Assembly: GCA_963765955.1 (NCBI GenBank)
Contig: CAVXYA010000002.1
Span: forward strand, 1,504,810 to 1,568,809
Direction of reading: 5' to 3'
Length of the DNA stretch: 64,000 nucleotides
From: JAXDMK01 sp963765955
GTDB taxonomy: Bacteria; Actinomycetota; Acidimicrobiia; Acidimicrobiales; AC-14
This document shows, in pieces, positions 53,574-63,211 of the stretch. Position numbers and translations under genes: made by a program. Each line of letters opens with the position of its first letter. The stretch's first letter is position 1. The notes below the pieces were generated by a model. That model had not been told where the DNA came from and did no database searches. It was given only the letters and a program-made list of their open reading frames with translations.

Positions 53574-55994
53574 GGTCCGACCTGGGCGACGAGGTCCATG
53601 GCCGCGGTCTTGGCGTGCGACACCTGCAGCGTCCGGCGGACGTGGGCGAGCGGGTCGTCGACGCCGGTCGGACCGAGCTCGTCGGACGAGGCGACGGCGT
53701 AGAGGTGGTTGTGGGCCCGGCCCCGGCTCAGGCCCGTGTACCCGGCCTCGGCGAACAGGCTCTCGCTCCCGAGGAGGAGGGCCTCGTCGCAGGTCATGCC
53801 CTGCGCCTTGTGGACGGTGCGGGCGTAGCCGTGGCCGAGGTGGCCCGACTCGAGATAGTCCTTCGGCACCTCGACCTGGCGCCCGCCGTCGAGGTCGACG
53901 ACGAGACGCCGATCCCTGACGCCGGCGACGACTCCCGTGTCCCCGTTGAGCAGGCCGAGGTCGTAGCGGTTGCGGTGGGCCAGGACCCGGTCGCCGACGG
54001 CGAAGCCGACATCGTCGACGCTGAGCACCTCGGCGCCGAGGCGTCCGGCCTCGCATGAGGGACTGGCGGGCCCGTTCGTTGAGGTCGTCGACGTCGTCCC
54101 GGCGGAGGGCGACCATCACCACGTGGGCGCCGGACGACTCGGCCCCGAGCCAGTCGGCCACCATGGCGTCGCGGAGGAGCTCGGCGTTGTCGGCCAGGGT
54201 GACGTTGCCGTTGGCGACCAGCCGCCCGAGGGCAGCGTCGACCCGTCCCTCCCGGAGGTCGACGAGGGCGGTGCGCTCGGCGGGATCGACCTGGCGCCGG
54301 TTGTCGACCAGGTCCTGGTGGCCGAGTCGGCCGGCCAGAGCGGCGAACAGTCCGCCGGCCTGGATCTCGGGCAGCTGCTTCGGATCGCCGACGAGGATCA
54401 CCTTCGCTCCCGCCCGGGTGGAGTCGGCCACCAGGCCGGCCAGCATGCGGGTGCCAACCATCGCGGCCTCATCGACCACGAGCACCGTCCGGGAGTCGAG
54501 CCGGAGCGTCCCGCTGTCGATGGCGGTGCGGAGGCTGGCCGCGGTCTGGCTGCGGATGCCGGAGCCGTCCTCCAGCTCCCGCGCCGCCCGGGCGGCGAGC
54601 GAGGTCCCGATCACCCGGTGCCCACTGGCCTCGAAGGCGGCCCGGACGGCGTCGAGGGCGAACGTCTTGCCCGCGCCCGCCCGGCCGACCACCAACTGCA
54701 CGGCGTCGCCCGACTGGGTGAGGCTGCGGATCATCTCCCGCTGCTCGTCGCTGAGCGAGGGTCGGGCGGCGAGGGCCGCGTCGACCACCGCGGCGTCGAC
54801 CACGGCGGACACACCGCCCCGGCCGGCGACGGCCGCCGCGACTGTCGACCGCTCCAGTTCGAGGATCTCGGGCGTCGTCCAGATCCGGCCTTCCACCAGC
54901 TCGACCGCCTGGGCGGACGACAGGTACTCGTCGACCTTGGACTCGATCTGGTCGAGGGTCGCCCCCTGGGTGGCGCCGGTGGCGACGCTGCGGACGATGT
55001 CGCCGCGGGTGAAGTAGGCGTCGGACTCGGTGACTCGCCGGGCGATGTCGGCCGGCGTCAGAACGACCCGGGGGTCGCGCCGCATGGTCGGGACGTCGTC
55101 GATCGAGAACTCGAGCTGGCGCGCCCGCTGCGCCCATCGCCGCCGCAGCTCGTCCTCCTCGATCGCCTCGCCCTTGGGCGGCCGGGTGTCGAGGGTGGCG
55201 ATCCGGGCTCCCTCGGCGGTGGTGACTCCGTGGCGGGCCATCTCCGCCTCGATGACGATCCGCCGCTGGCTGAACGCCCGCCGCACACCCGCCGGGACGC
55301 CGGCGATCTCGGCCACACCGTGGCGATCGGGCTCGGCGAACAGGTAGCCGGCGTCGGAGGCCAGGGCGTGGCGCAGCGACGCCTGGAAGACGGCATCGGC
55401 CGTGTAGCGCTCCCGGTACACGGCGCGGCCGTCGAGGGCGGTCCACCGTCCGTCGGCGTCGTGGGTGGCGTTGATCACGAGGAGGTGGACGTGCAGGCCG
55501 GGATCGGCGAGCCGGCTCGTGCGGTGGAGGAACGCGGCCCCGACGAAACCGGCGCCGTCCTCCACGTCGACACCGGCGTGGCCTCGACGCACCGAGCAGG
55601 CGTTGGCCTCCAGGTAGCGACGGGTGTCGTCGACCGCCGACCACAGCGAGTCGACGACCGTCGCCGACGTCTCGGCGTCGCCCAGGGCCCACAGCACGGA
55701 GACGGATTTCGGGGCCGAGATCGTCACGTCGAAGCCGGGCTTGGTCGCCCGGGTGGACAGGAGCGCCTCGTCGGTGAACGGGTGGCGCAGCTCGAAGAGG
55801 GCTCGCAGCTGGTCGCCGTCGACGTTGCCGTCGAGGCCGAGCTCGGCGGCCAGGCTCCCGACCCACCGGCCCGGGGCCTCGCCGGAGCCGACGTAGTAGT
55901 CCTCGGCGCCGTCGACGACCTCCCGCTCGTAGTAGTCGGCGTTGCGCAGCTTGCCGATGGAGATCACGGTTCGCCGCCCGCACCCTTGGTGCAT
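53570..55994 (-). pseudogene. MobF/TraA-like relaxase-helicase, one frameshift
   Basis: The most likely start is GTG at 55967 (VISIGKLRNADYYEREVVDG). The relaxase domain has GFDVTISAPKSVSVLWALGD and the three-His metal site RLADPGLHVHLLVINATHDA. The TraA/RecD-type helicase has Walker A LVVGRAGAGKT, VLVVDEAAMVGTRMLAGLVA and VILVGDPKQLPEIQAGGLFA. After ERARQSLMR the frame breaks (about 54055). The other frame continues LGAEVLSVDDVGFAVGDRVL, YARTVHKAQGMTCDEALLLG and EAGYTGLSRGRAHNHLYAVA, ending at 53570. The whole protein would be about 800 residues. It nicks and transfers single-stranded DNA. No other transfer genes are present, so the element may be mobilisable. Confidence 0.85.
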
Positions 55995-56062
55995 CGGTGT
56001 GGGAAATGACGGGCAGTACGGAGGGGGACTTGCCTTCGCATCTTCGGGGTCCGCTCGGGCGG

Positions 56063-56275
56063 TCAGTTCTGGGTATCGCCGGGGAGCATGGTGAGCAGGT
56101 CCTGCAGCCGTACGAGCCTGCGTCGGCCGAGGCAGACGTTGGGGAGGCCCTCGCGTCCGCCTGTCTCGTGGAAGAGGCGAGCCTGGATGTAGGCGGTGGT
56201 CCGTCCGATCCGGAGCAGGCGGGCTGCCTCCTCGATCGTCAGGAAGGGCGGAAGGTCCTGGGGAAGCGTCGTCAC
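56063..56275 (-). CDS. Excisionase-like HTH protein
   Basis: A 70-residue protein with one winged-helix-like HTH: FLTIEEAARLLRIGRTTAYI, QARLFHETGGREGLPNVCLG and RRRLVRLQDLLTMLPGD. The type is the AlpA/Xis-like DNA-binding excisionase common in actinobacterial integrated elements, where it directs integrase toward excision. It starts just before the relaxase gene on the same strand (68 bp away). Confidence 0.85.
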   Translation of the reverse strand: MTTLPQDLPPFLTIEEAARLLRIGRTTAYIQARLFHETGGREGLPNVCLGRRRLVRLQDLLTMLPGDTQN

Positions 56276-56421
56276 GGGCGTACTCCTGTCTGCGTACTTA
56301 CATGCCTGTCATGTGTGGACACGGATCGTCGCGCCGAGTAGGCTTAGCTGTCAACTAGTTCTGATTAGTTGGTAAATAGGGTGCAACAGAGGGCAAGAGA
56401 GCGCAGCAGGGGGTAACAACG
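56276..56421. promoter_or_regulatory. Divergent promoter region, AT-richer
   Basis: About 146 bp separate the excisionase (minus) and the XRE regulator (plus). The stretch from 56345 to 56385 is notably AT-richer (TTAGTTGGTAAATAGGG) than its surroundings, as expected for promoters. The pair of repeats CTAGTTCTGATTAGTTG around 56356-56372 (AGTT/TAGTTG) may be an operator. No exact palindrome. Confidence 0.35.
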
Positions 56422-57307
56422 GTGAGAAAGAGGCGGCAGGCCCCGCAGGGGTCCGAGCGGACGATCGACGCCAACCAGATCGTCGGCGCCAACTTCCGGC
56501 TGGCCAGGGAACTGCGGGGGTGGACACAGGACGAGGCCGCCAGCCGGCTCGCTCCCTACCTCGGACAGCTCCTGCCCAAGGCGAGCATCTCGGCCATCGA
56601 GCGGGTGCTGGAGCGCGAGCGGCGGCGGGTCTTCAACGCCCAGGAGCTGGTGGCCTACGCCCTCGCCTTCGACCTGCCGATCTGGTGGTTCTTCCTCCCC
56701 GCGCCGGGCACCGAGGGGATGGAGCTCGAAGCCACCGGCGACAGCACCACCAAGCTGCTCACCCTCCTCGTCGGCCGCCGGGACCAGCTCGATTTCCTGC
56801 GCGGCCGCGTCGCCACGCTCGCGGGGTTCGGCCGACCCGGGGGCGGTGGAGGAGGTGCTCGAGGACCTGGTCGGCGTGCCGAGCTGGCGCCATCTGGAGA
56901 CGAACCGCCAGCTGGCGATCCAGGAGCTGGCGTGGCACGAGGCCGGCACCATCGAGCGCCTCGTCGGCGAGCTGCGGGACGTCGTCGCCAAGTTCGACGG
57001 CGTGTTCGCCGAGGTCGTCCCCAAGAACATCGAGATGGCCGCGTTCATGGAGTGGAAGCCGAGCCAGGTCTACCGCAAGACGTCCGAGGTCCTCCTGGGC
57101 AGGGCCCTGTTCCACCAGGTGCTCCACGACGACGACGGGCCCGACCGGCCTCTGCTCGACCTGCTGCTGTCGCGGGAGGACCTGCCGCTGGAGGACTGGA
57201 TCGACACCGACGACCCCGAGCTGATCGCGCTGGTGGCCGCCGTGTACGACCGCATCGAGGACCAGCTGGCGGACAAGGAGATCCCTCCCCCGCCGGCGTC
57301 CACGTGA
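56422..57307 (+). pseudogene. XRE-family regulator, frameshifted
   Basis: The GTG start gives an HTH (NFRLARELRGWTQDEAASRL, then SISAIERVLERERRRVFNAQ and AYALAFDLPIWWFFLPAPGT). At about 56840, after GFGRPG, one base shift leads to AVEEVLEDLVGVPSWRHLET, NRQLAIQELAWHEAGTIERL and RKTSEVLLGRALFHQVLHDD to a TGA at 57307. The rejoined protein would be about 295 residues. It is divergent from the excisionase/relaxase operon and may regulate it. The two halves match in length and style, so a sequencing error is possible. Confidence 0.75.
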
Positions 57308-57507
57308 TGTCCCCGGGCTGCCCCGCGTGGTGCCAGGGCCGTCAAGGCCGGCCGCAGGCCGCCCGTGGGGAAGCCTTGACGGCCCGGGTCCTGTCCCGCC
57401 AGCGACCTTGGAATCCGGAAGCCCGCCAGGGCTTCTTGGGCGCCTGCCTGTTCAGCTGGCAATCTGAGGTTGCGACGCGGCCGGCGAGGGCGGCACGAGG
57501 AGGTCCG

Positions 57508-58681
57508 ATGATCGCCAAGAAGCAGACCCGGACGTGGGGAGTCCCGCTACGAGGTGCGGCTCCGGGGACTCGACGGCAAGGAGCGGTCGCGGACGTTCCG
57601 CACCCGCAAGGAGGCCGAGCGCTACGAGCGGGCGCAGCAGACGGCCGTCGACCACGGCCTGTGGGTCGACCCCCGCAGCGGTCGGGTCACCCTGTCCTCG
57701 TGGTCGGCCGAGTGGCAGCGCACGGTCGTCCACCTGCGCCCGACGACCCGGCGGATCTACGACGCCAACCTCCGCAACCACATCCTGCCCGTGCTCGGCG
57801 ACATCGAGATCGGCAAGCTCACCCCGTCGACGCTGCGCTCCTGGCTGTCCGGCCTGACGACCAAGGTCGGCGGCCACGGCAAGCCCCTCGCCCTCGGCTC
57901 GGTGGCCCAGGCCTACCGAACACTCAACCGGGTCCTGTCGGCTGCGGTCGACAACGAGCTGCTCGGCCGCAACCCGCTTGCGAGGCGTGAAGCCGCCGCG
58001 GGTCGAGGTCGAGCCGATGCGCTTCCTGTCCCACGACGAGGTGGCGACGCTCGCCGCCGTCATCGATCCCCGGTACCGGGCCCTGGTCCTCGTCGCCGCC
58101 TACACCGGCCTCCGTGCCGGCGAACTGGGCGCGCTCCGACGCAAGCACGTCGACCTCCTCCACCGCACCATCACCGTCGTCGAGCAGGTCCAGGCGATCT
58201 CGGGCCACCACGTCGTCAGCGCGCCCAAGAGTGCCGCCAGCCGTCGATCCGTGGCGCTCCCCGGGCGTCGTGGCGGCGGCCCTGGAGGAACATCTGGCGG
58301 CGTACGCCGATCCGGGCCCGGAGGGCTTGCTGTTCCCGGCGCCGGAGGGCGGCTTCCTGCGGCTGGAGAACTTCCGAAGGCGAGTCTGGACGCCGGCGAC
58401 GGTCGCCGCCGGCGTCGCCCCGCTCCGAGTGCACGACCTGCGCCACACCTGCGCCTCGCTGGCCATCGCCGCCGGCGCCGACGTCAAGGTCCTCCAGCGG
58501 ATGCTCGGCCACGCGTCGGCCGCCCTCACCCTCGACCGCTACGGCCACCTCCTCCCCGGCCAGGCGCAGAGCGTCGCCGACCGCCTCGACGAGATGGCCC
58601 GGGCAGCGACGCCGACAGCGACCACCCGTGCGACGCCAATCGCCACCACGTCCGGCCGCCGAGCCGATCGTCGAGAGCTAA
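57508..58681 (+). pseudogene. Site-specific integrase, several frameshifts
   Basis: A tyrosine integrase of the P4/actinophage type, in pieces. ATG 57508 (MIAKKQTRTWG) shifts near 57540 to YEVRLRGLDGKERSRTFRTR and the SAM-like core-binding part (WSAEWQRTVVHLRPTTRRIY). Near 57990 it shifts to VEVEPMRFLSHDEVATLAAV, LVAAYTGLRAGELGALRRKH. Near 58250 it shifts to LEEHLAAYADPGPEGLLFPA, HDLRHTCASLAIAAGADVKV and MLGHASAALTLDRYGHLLPG. The catalytic Arg, His-Arg, His and Tyr all survive in text. The stop near 58681 is an estimate. The lack of intact frames leaves the element immobile unless the shifts are errors. It probably acts on the tRNA-Met site at 47635. Confidence 0.8.
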
Positions 58682-58689
58682 ACCACGGA

Positions 58690-58950
58690 ATGCCCCGGCT
58701 GAGCGAGTTCTACGGGATCGTCGTGTACATGTACTGGCGCGACCACAACCCACCCCATTTCCACGCCATCTACGGCGACGAGGAAGCGCTCGTGAAGATC
58801 GCGGACGGCACCTTCTTCGCTGGCTCCCTCCCCAGGACGGCGGCGCGCTTGGTGGCGGAGTGGACGGAGCTTCACCGGGACGAGCTGACGGCGAACTGGC
58901 AGCGAGCGCAATCCCCGGAGCCCCTCCTTCCCGTCGAACCGCTCCGGTAG
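58690..58950 (+). CDS. DUF4160-domain protein
   Basis: An 86-residue protein: MPRLSEFYGIVVYMYWRDHN, PPHFHAIYGDEEALVKIADG, TFFAGSLPRTAARLVAEWTE. This is the DUF4160 fold, which pairs with DUF2442 proteins. Such pairs are often predicted to be toxin-antitoxin-like, though neither activity is established. The gene is read in the same frame as the tail of the integrase; the ATG at 58690 is chosen because it begins the family's usual N-terminus. Confidence 0.85.
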   Translation: MPRLSEFYGIVVYMYWRDHNPPHFHAIYGDEEALVKIADGTFFAGSLPRTAARLVAEWTELHRDELTANWQRAQSPEPLLPVEPLR

Positions 58951-58963
58951 CCTGAGCGGCCGC

Positions 58964-59263
58964 ATGAGCCGTCTGGCGAGAATCATCGACGTCGAGCCCC
59001 TGGGCGGGCTCCAGCTCCGCCTCACGTTCTCCGACGGGCTGGTGAGGGAGCTCGACCTGGGCCCGATGATCGAGGGCGGCGTGTTCGAGTCACTGCGGAA
59101 TCCCGCCGAGTTCGCCCGGGTCGCGGTGGACGAAGTCGCGGGCACCGTCGTGTGGCCGGCCGGAATCGACCTTGACCCCGACGTACTGCACGGGGACCAC
59201 CCGCCAGCATCGGGCGCGCCGCCGGTCGTCCTGCGCGAATACACACTCCGTCAGACGGGCTGA
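58964..59263 (+). CDS. DUF2442-domain protein
   Basis: A 99-residue protein: ARIIDVEPLGGLQLRLTFSD, GLVRELDLGPMIEGGVFESL, AEFARVAVDEVAGTVVWPAG and IDLDPDVLHGDHPPASGAPP. This is a DUF2442 protein that follows the DUF4160 gene after 13 bp. The two should be co-expressed. It may be the regulator or antitoxin of the pair. Confidence 0.85.
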   Translation: MSRLARIIDVEPLGGLQLRLTFSDGLVRELDLGPMIEGGVFESLRNPAEFARVAVDEVAGTVVWPAGIDLDPDVLHGDHPPASGAPPVVLREYTLRQTG

Positions 59264-60094
59264 CAGGGGGCTCAGCCGGCCGACGGGGTCCCCATGTGGA
59301 TCCGTCGACTTTGTTAGGGCTGCTCGGGGACGAGCTGTCACATCGTCCCCGACCGATACCTCGCGGGAAGGGCACGACCCGACCGACGGGGCACGCCAGG
59401 TTGCGAGCACCCGCCCGACGGGGCGAAGACGACTGGGATCGCGAGCAAAACACGCCTCAGATCTCGGACGGACGAGGCCGCACGTAGGCGCGTGGAAGCG
59501 CGCCGGCTGCATCTGCCCTCGACGCAGCGCCCAGCGCAGGAGCCGCGCGGGCACGTCGATCACTCGTGAAGCCACTTTCAAGTACTACCTGATCGAGGTT
59601 CCGAGAACCAGCAGCATGCGGCGTTGATCCCGGCATCGTTCGCCGGATCTTCCGAGTCTTTCGTGCTGTACCTTGGGCCACTCGACGTATGGAGGCGGCT
59701 ATGTCGGATGAGGTCACCAGTCAAAATACTGACGATCCCAGCTAGTGGGTCTTCATCAGCCTACTTGCATGAGAATCGGGAGTATTGCGGAAGCCATCTC
59801 GACCCTGCTTCAGAACGCAACAGCCGGTGGTGTCCCGCCTTAATACTCGACCATTGCGGGGCGGCGACTAGGGTATCAGTGTGCGACCGAATGCTTCCGG
59901 TAGACACGACACAAGCGCCAAGCCTCCAAGGCGCCGCGTTCAGTGCTCTACCTTTGCAAACCAGTATTGTGCCACCCGGGCCCAATACGAGGAACGCGGC
60001 GACCGTACCTCCACCTTCCAGCCACGAACTGTGTTAAGCGTGCCTAGGATAATCCTTTGGCACGACCCCAGCGTGCACACACTTTCGGACCCTG
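59264..60094. other. 830-bp transition into less GC-rich DNA
   Basis: No gene is convincing here. The first 300 bp are still GC-rich with many short frames. From about 59600 the composition drops visibly. One plus-strand stretch (59690-60030, containing SAYLHENREYCGSHLDPASE and RVSVCDRMLPVDTTQAPSLQ) reads like protein but no family is recognised and no start is clear. It may be a broken gene of the island. Confidence 0.4.
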
Positions 60095-60497
60095 ATGACC
60101 GATTCGGCAGGCGTAATCCTTCTGCAACGAAGAGCGGCCAACCGCAAATTCTTCTTGCGCATCTTGGCGGGCCATATTGGACGAAGCAAATGAGGTCATG
60201 GACAATTCCGAAAGGAGAGGTCGAGGAGGGCGAGTCCTCGTTCGCGGCGGCGCTGCGAGAATGGCAAGAAGAGACGGGACTTCCACTGAAGTGTAGCACG
60301 ATCCATTTTCTGGGGACGTTCAACAATCGTCCACCAAGCGGACTGACATTTGGATCGCCTTTGGCGATCTTGACACCACCACCATCCACAGCAACACGTT
60401 TCCATTGGAGTGGCCGGCCCACTCTGGTATTTGGCAATCGTTCCCAGAGATTGACCAGCGGACCGGTTCCCGCTACCGGCCGCCCGATCGAGAATAG
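60095..60497 (+). pseudogene. NUDIX hydrolase, two frameshifts
   Basis: The ATG at 60095 begins MTDSAGVILLQRR. A shift gives PQILLAHLGGPYWTKQMRSW and the NUDIX box (GEVEEGESSFAAALREWQEE then TGL), which keeps GX5EX7REUXEEXGU. A second shift near 60330 leads to STKRTDIWIAFGDLDTTTIH, SNTFPLEWPAHSGIWQSFPE and a TAG at 60497. With both corrected the protein is about 134 residues, normal for the DUF4743-like small NUDIX proteins. The substrate is unknown. It faces the leftward cluster. Confidence 0.75.
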
Positions 60498-61236
60498 TAA
60501 AAAGCCTGCTGCCCATGATGACCTGGGTTGAGGAATTTCTGGAAGCATACGCGCCCAATAACGAGCCACGAGGCCTAGACCCCGACACAGCCCATTCTCT
60601 AAGCACGGTGGGCCGCAGTGCGAACCGCTGGACGTCACTAAAGGCGTGGACCGGCAGTTCGAATAGCTTAGTCATGTAATCTGCCGTAGCCTGGAAGACG
60701 TCATATGATGACATCAGTCCGACTGAAAGATTGAGGTGGTCGGACTCACCCTTAGCGAATCGGAGACACTCCGACAGTTCCTCGGTGAGAGGCGCCAGCT
60801 GCTGGGTTAGCTCCAAGCAGCGGGCGAGGCCGTCCATCGCCTGATCCCCGTCAAGTTCCTCGAAACCTACACACCCCTCAAGGAATGCTAGATAGGCGGA
60901 TCCGCCTACAATCCCCGTAGCCCATTTCTCCAGTTCAAGGTGGGCACGACCCACCGCTGTGACAAGGTCACGGTTTTCGCTATTCGGGCCCTCTAGGAGC
61001 ATGACGAGAGAATATAGGCCATGCTCAGCAATCGATCCGGATTTGAGCAGGGCTGTACGATAGTTCCGGGCAAGCTGGGCGAGGAGCTTCCACCATTTCG
61101 CCGACCGGTCGCAGGCAAAACTGGGACCAATTAGCGTCGAAAGTGCCTCGCAGAGGCCCGTCGCTTCAAGCAATCGAAATCGAGAAAGCAGCAGATCCAC
61201 CTTGGTTGCCAACAGGGGTTCGGAGATCTCAATCAT
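60196..61236 (-). CDS. Unknown protein of the low-GC cluster
   Basis: The open frame is 346 residues, but the last part lies antisense to the NUDIX relic and reads as junk; the real end is probably near 60500. The likely coding part begins MIEISEPLLATKVDLLLSRF and is helical (RLLEATGLCEALSTLIGPSF, SLVMLLEGPNSENRDLVTAV, LELTQQLAPLTEELSECLRF). No family is recognised; it is mostly helical without membrane segments. It overlaps the end of the upstream unknown gene by 8 bp (ATGATTGA), so it is part of that operon. Confidence 0.55.
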   Translation of the reverse strand: MIEISEPLLATKVDLLLSRFRLLEATGLCEALSTLIGPSFACDRSAKWWKLLAQLARNYRTALLKSGSIAEHGLYSLVMLLEGPNSENRDLVTAVGRAHLELEKWATGIVGGSAYLAFLEGCVGFEELDGDQAMDGLARCLELTQQLAPLTEELSECLRFAKGESDHLNLSVGLMSSYDVFQATADYMTKLFELPVHAFSDVQRFALRPTVLREWAVSGSRPRGSLLGAYASRNSSTQVIMGSRLFTILDRAAGSGNRSAGQSLGTIAKYQSGPATPMETCCCGWWWCQDRQRRSKCQSAWWTIVERPQKMDRATLQWKSRLFLPFSQRRRERGLALLDLSFRNCP

Positions 61237-61623
61237 GACGCTCTCCCTCGGACTGGCCCTCGATGGTTGTCAAGAGAGACTCCGCATCGGGGTACGCGCC
61301 CGAACGCATGGTGATTGCGGTGCGGAGGCCGTCTACCGCTGAGACAACTCGCCCAGTTGGTAGAAACATCGAGCGCTAACGTAGTAGATTGCCGAAAGGT
61401 CCATAGCCTTGGGACGCGAGGACGGCAGGGTCGACTCCTCAAGGAGGTAGGTAAGATGGAAGAGGGCTCTGGCGCGCGGCCCGTTGTCCAGTAGCCGACT
61501 CGCAAGAAGAGTACGAATCTCGGACCTGTCGGGCTGGTCAGCCAACAGAGACACCGTGTCCTCGATCCAAGCGTCCTTCGAAACGAAATCGACCGGCCGC
61601 CTAAGAATTTCCTCTTCCCTCAA
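61229..61623 (-). pseudogene. Unknown protein of the low-GC cluster, frameshifted
   Basis: The frame from 61623 (TTG start; LREEEILRRPVDFVSKDAWI, SLLADQPDRSEIRTLLASRL, SAIYYVSARCFYQLGELSQR) ends at 61333. Shifted by one, it continues AVDGLRTAITMRSGAYPDAE and SLLTTIEGQSEGERHD to a TGA at 61229 that overlaps the next start. Helical, possibly TPR-like, about 130 residues. A ribosome-like AGGAAGG precedes the TTG. It is also in frame with one reading of the synthetase-like gene, so the two could once have been one protein. Confidence 0.5.
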
Positions 61624-62718
61624 GTTGGTACCCTTCCTAAAACAACCTGCGTGAGAATGGTTAGGCTCACCCGTCTGGTTCTTACGCCGAGGGAAGAGCT
61701 CGAAAAGGCTCTAATATCATCAACTTGTAACGCCCAAACGAGGAAGCGCTCCAACCCGAGGCCAAACCCTGCCGTTGTCATAGGCCGTCGGCGCTTCAAC
61801 TCGACGTACCAATCATAGGGTTGCCGTGCTATTTCGTGCATAAGAAGCGCCTCGGATACAGCGCTAGCGGTTGCATGCCGTTGACCCGCGCCTTTACCGA
61901 CCTCGCCGACGCCCTTTAATAATAGATCGCCATTCAGTGCTACGTTCATATCGTGAAAAACCGCAGCCTGGTAAAATGGTACCGCTCTTCGATCCCGATG
62001 AGTGACCCGAGAGAGCCTCTAGTTCAGTGCGGAGCAGCAACTCGCTCTCCCCCTCGGGAGACAGTGTCCGCACACCCTCCGCTAGTTCGGGGACGAAGCG
62101 GTCATCGTCCTGGAGAAGAGTCGAACACTCGGCGAAGGACATCTGCGGGAATGTGCCGCTACCCTTCGCCATGGCCTCCAAATGCCCAACCGATGAAAGT
62201 ACCTGAGCGAGAGCAGGAGCGGCATCCGAAAGGAGAGCATTGGCAAGGTGTCTGACATGCGCCGTGGCGAGCGACATAGCAGCATCTAAGCCACCCGGGA
62301 GCTCAGCTTCGATGTGAATAAACTGCGCGAGGTGACGCTTGTCCGGATCCTCGAAACGATGCGAGTTCGTTACATAGAAGCAGCCGGTATCTACAAACCG
62401 GCAACTGAGTTCTAGAAGGAATTGAGCGGAGTCTGTTAGGTAGAGTGTTTCCTTATCGATCGCAACTCTGACCGGTTCGGAGTTGCTCGTTACGGCAGCT
62501 GGGCTTGAGACGGCGCTCATTGTGGACGGTACCGGAGCCAGCTTCAAGCCACGATCCCGGAAGAACGTCAGGGACGCCGCGATGAGGCAATCGTACGTGT
62601 CGATCAAGATGCCGAACCACCCTGAATCGAGAGCTCCCAACCTGGCTGCCGAACTCGGCCCCCAGTTCGGCGGAGGGTGTACCAGTGCGTCTATCGGAGC
62701 GTTATCCATTTGTCGCAT
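61620..62718 (-). pseudogene. Asp/Asn-tRNA-synthetase-like protein, frameshifted
   Basis: The first part (ATG 62718) has LIAASLTFFRDRGLKLAPVP, LYLTDSAQFLLELSCRFVDT and CFYVTNSHRFEDPDKRHLAQ, the class II motif 2 region of AspRS/AsnRS (HRFED for FRAED), followed by FIHIEAELPGGL. A shift near 61975 leads to VPFYQAAVFHDMNVALNGDL, and then RPMTTAGFGLGLERFLVWAL is motif 3. A last shift may lie near 61705 (LFPRRKNQTGEP). There is no anticodon-binding domain. Such stand-alone proteins are annotated as amino acid-tRNA ligase-related or asparagine synthetase-like; here it probably activates an amino acid for something other than translation (inference). Confidence 0.75.
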
Positions 62719-62865
62719 CGTCGATTATCCGTTTGATCATCGCCCGTCTGCTGACGCTTCGGGGAGTCTGGCGGCTTTATTTGTGGTTCAGCAAGGAGTT
62801 GCACAAGATTGCTCACTGGGGAGATGGGAACCATTTCAATGGCTCGGAGTGCTCAGCGCCTGCCA

Positions 62866-63105
62866 CTACAAGGTTAGCATGCCTCCGATTTCAGTAGCCA
62901 TGAACCAGCTTCCTGCATCGGATTCGAGAAGCAGTAGGACGGCGCCACAGAAAAACAATGCGCCAACGAAAGCCCAAGGAATATATGGGCGCCGCCGGCG
63001 ATACATCACCGAGCCGGCAACACCAATCGATCGCTTACGATACCGTTCAAGGCTGCGGTTCCGAGCGATCTCGAGATCACCAGGTTGATACGCGTACAAT
63101 GCCAC
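62866..63105 (-). CDS. Small membrane protein of the low-GC cluster
   Basis: A GTG start at 63105 gives 79 residues: MALYAYQPGDLEIARNRSLE, RYRKRSIGVAGSVMYRRRRP, then two hydrophobic segments (YIPWAFVGALFFCGAVLLLL and the C-terminal SWFMATEIGGMLTL). The same frame is open upstream to about 63227 (FETDLHTESLYSTILCLRAT), which looks coding, so the true start is probably further upstream. One or two membrane spans. No family recognised. It lies between the toroid protein and the synthetase-like gene on the same strand. Confidence 0.5.
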   Translation of the reverse strand: MALYAYQPGDLEIARNRSLERYRKRSIGVAGSVMYRRRRPYIPWAFVGALFFCGAVLLLLESDAGSWFMATEIGGMLTL

Positions 63106-63211
63106 GGCCGTTGCCCTAAGGCATAGAATTGTTGAGTATAGAGACTCAGTGTGCAGGTCGGTCTCGAACGTAGGGAGTTGATCTCCGGGACAACCCCGTG
63201 TTTGTTCGGCA

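Noticed and set aside
53970..56009. 679-residue plus-strand frame opposite the relaxase
   Set aside because: Antisense shadow of the relaxase with biased composition and no recognisable motif.
59457..59717. Minus-strand gene of 86 residues
   Set aside because: Arg/Ala-rich text without a domain, in the composition transition; not supported.
60196..60500. C-terminal 100 residues of the 346-residue minus-strand frame
   Set aside because: They lie antisense to the NUDIX relic whose box is well conserved, so the frame there is a shadow.
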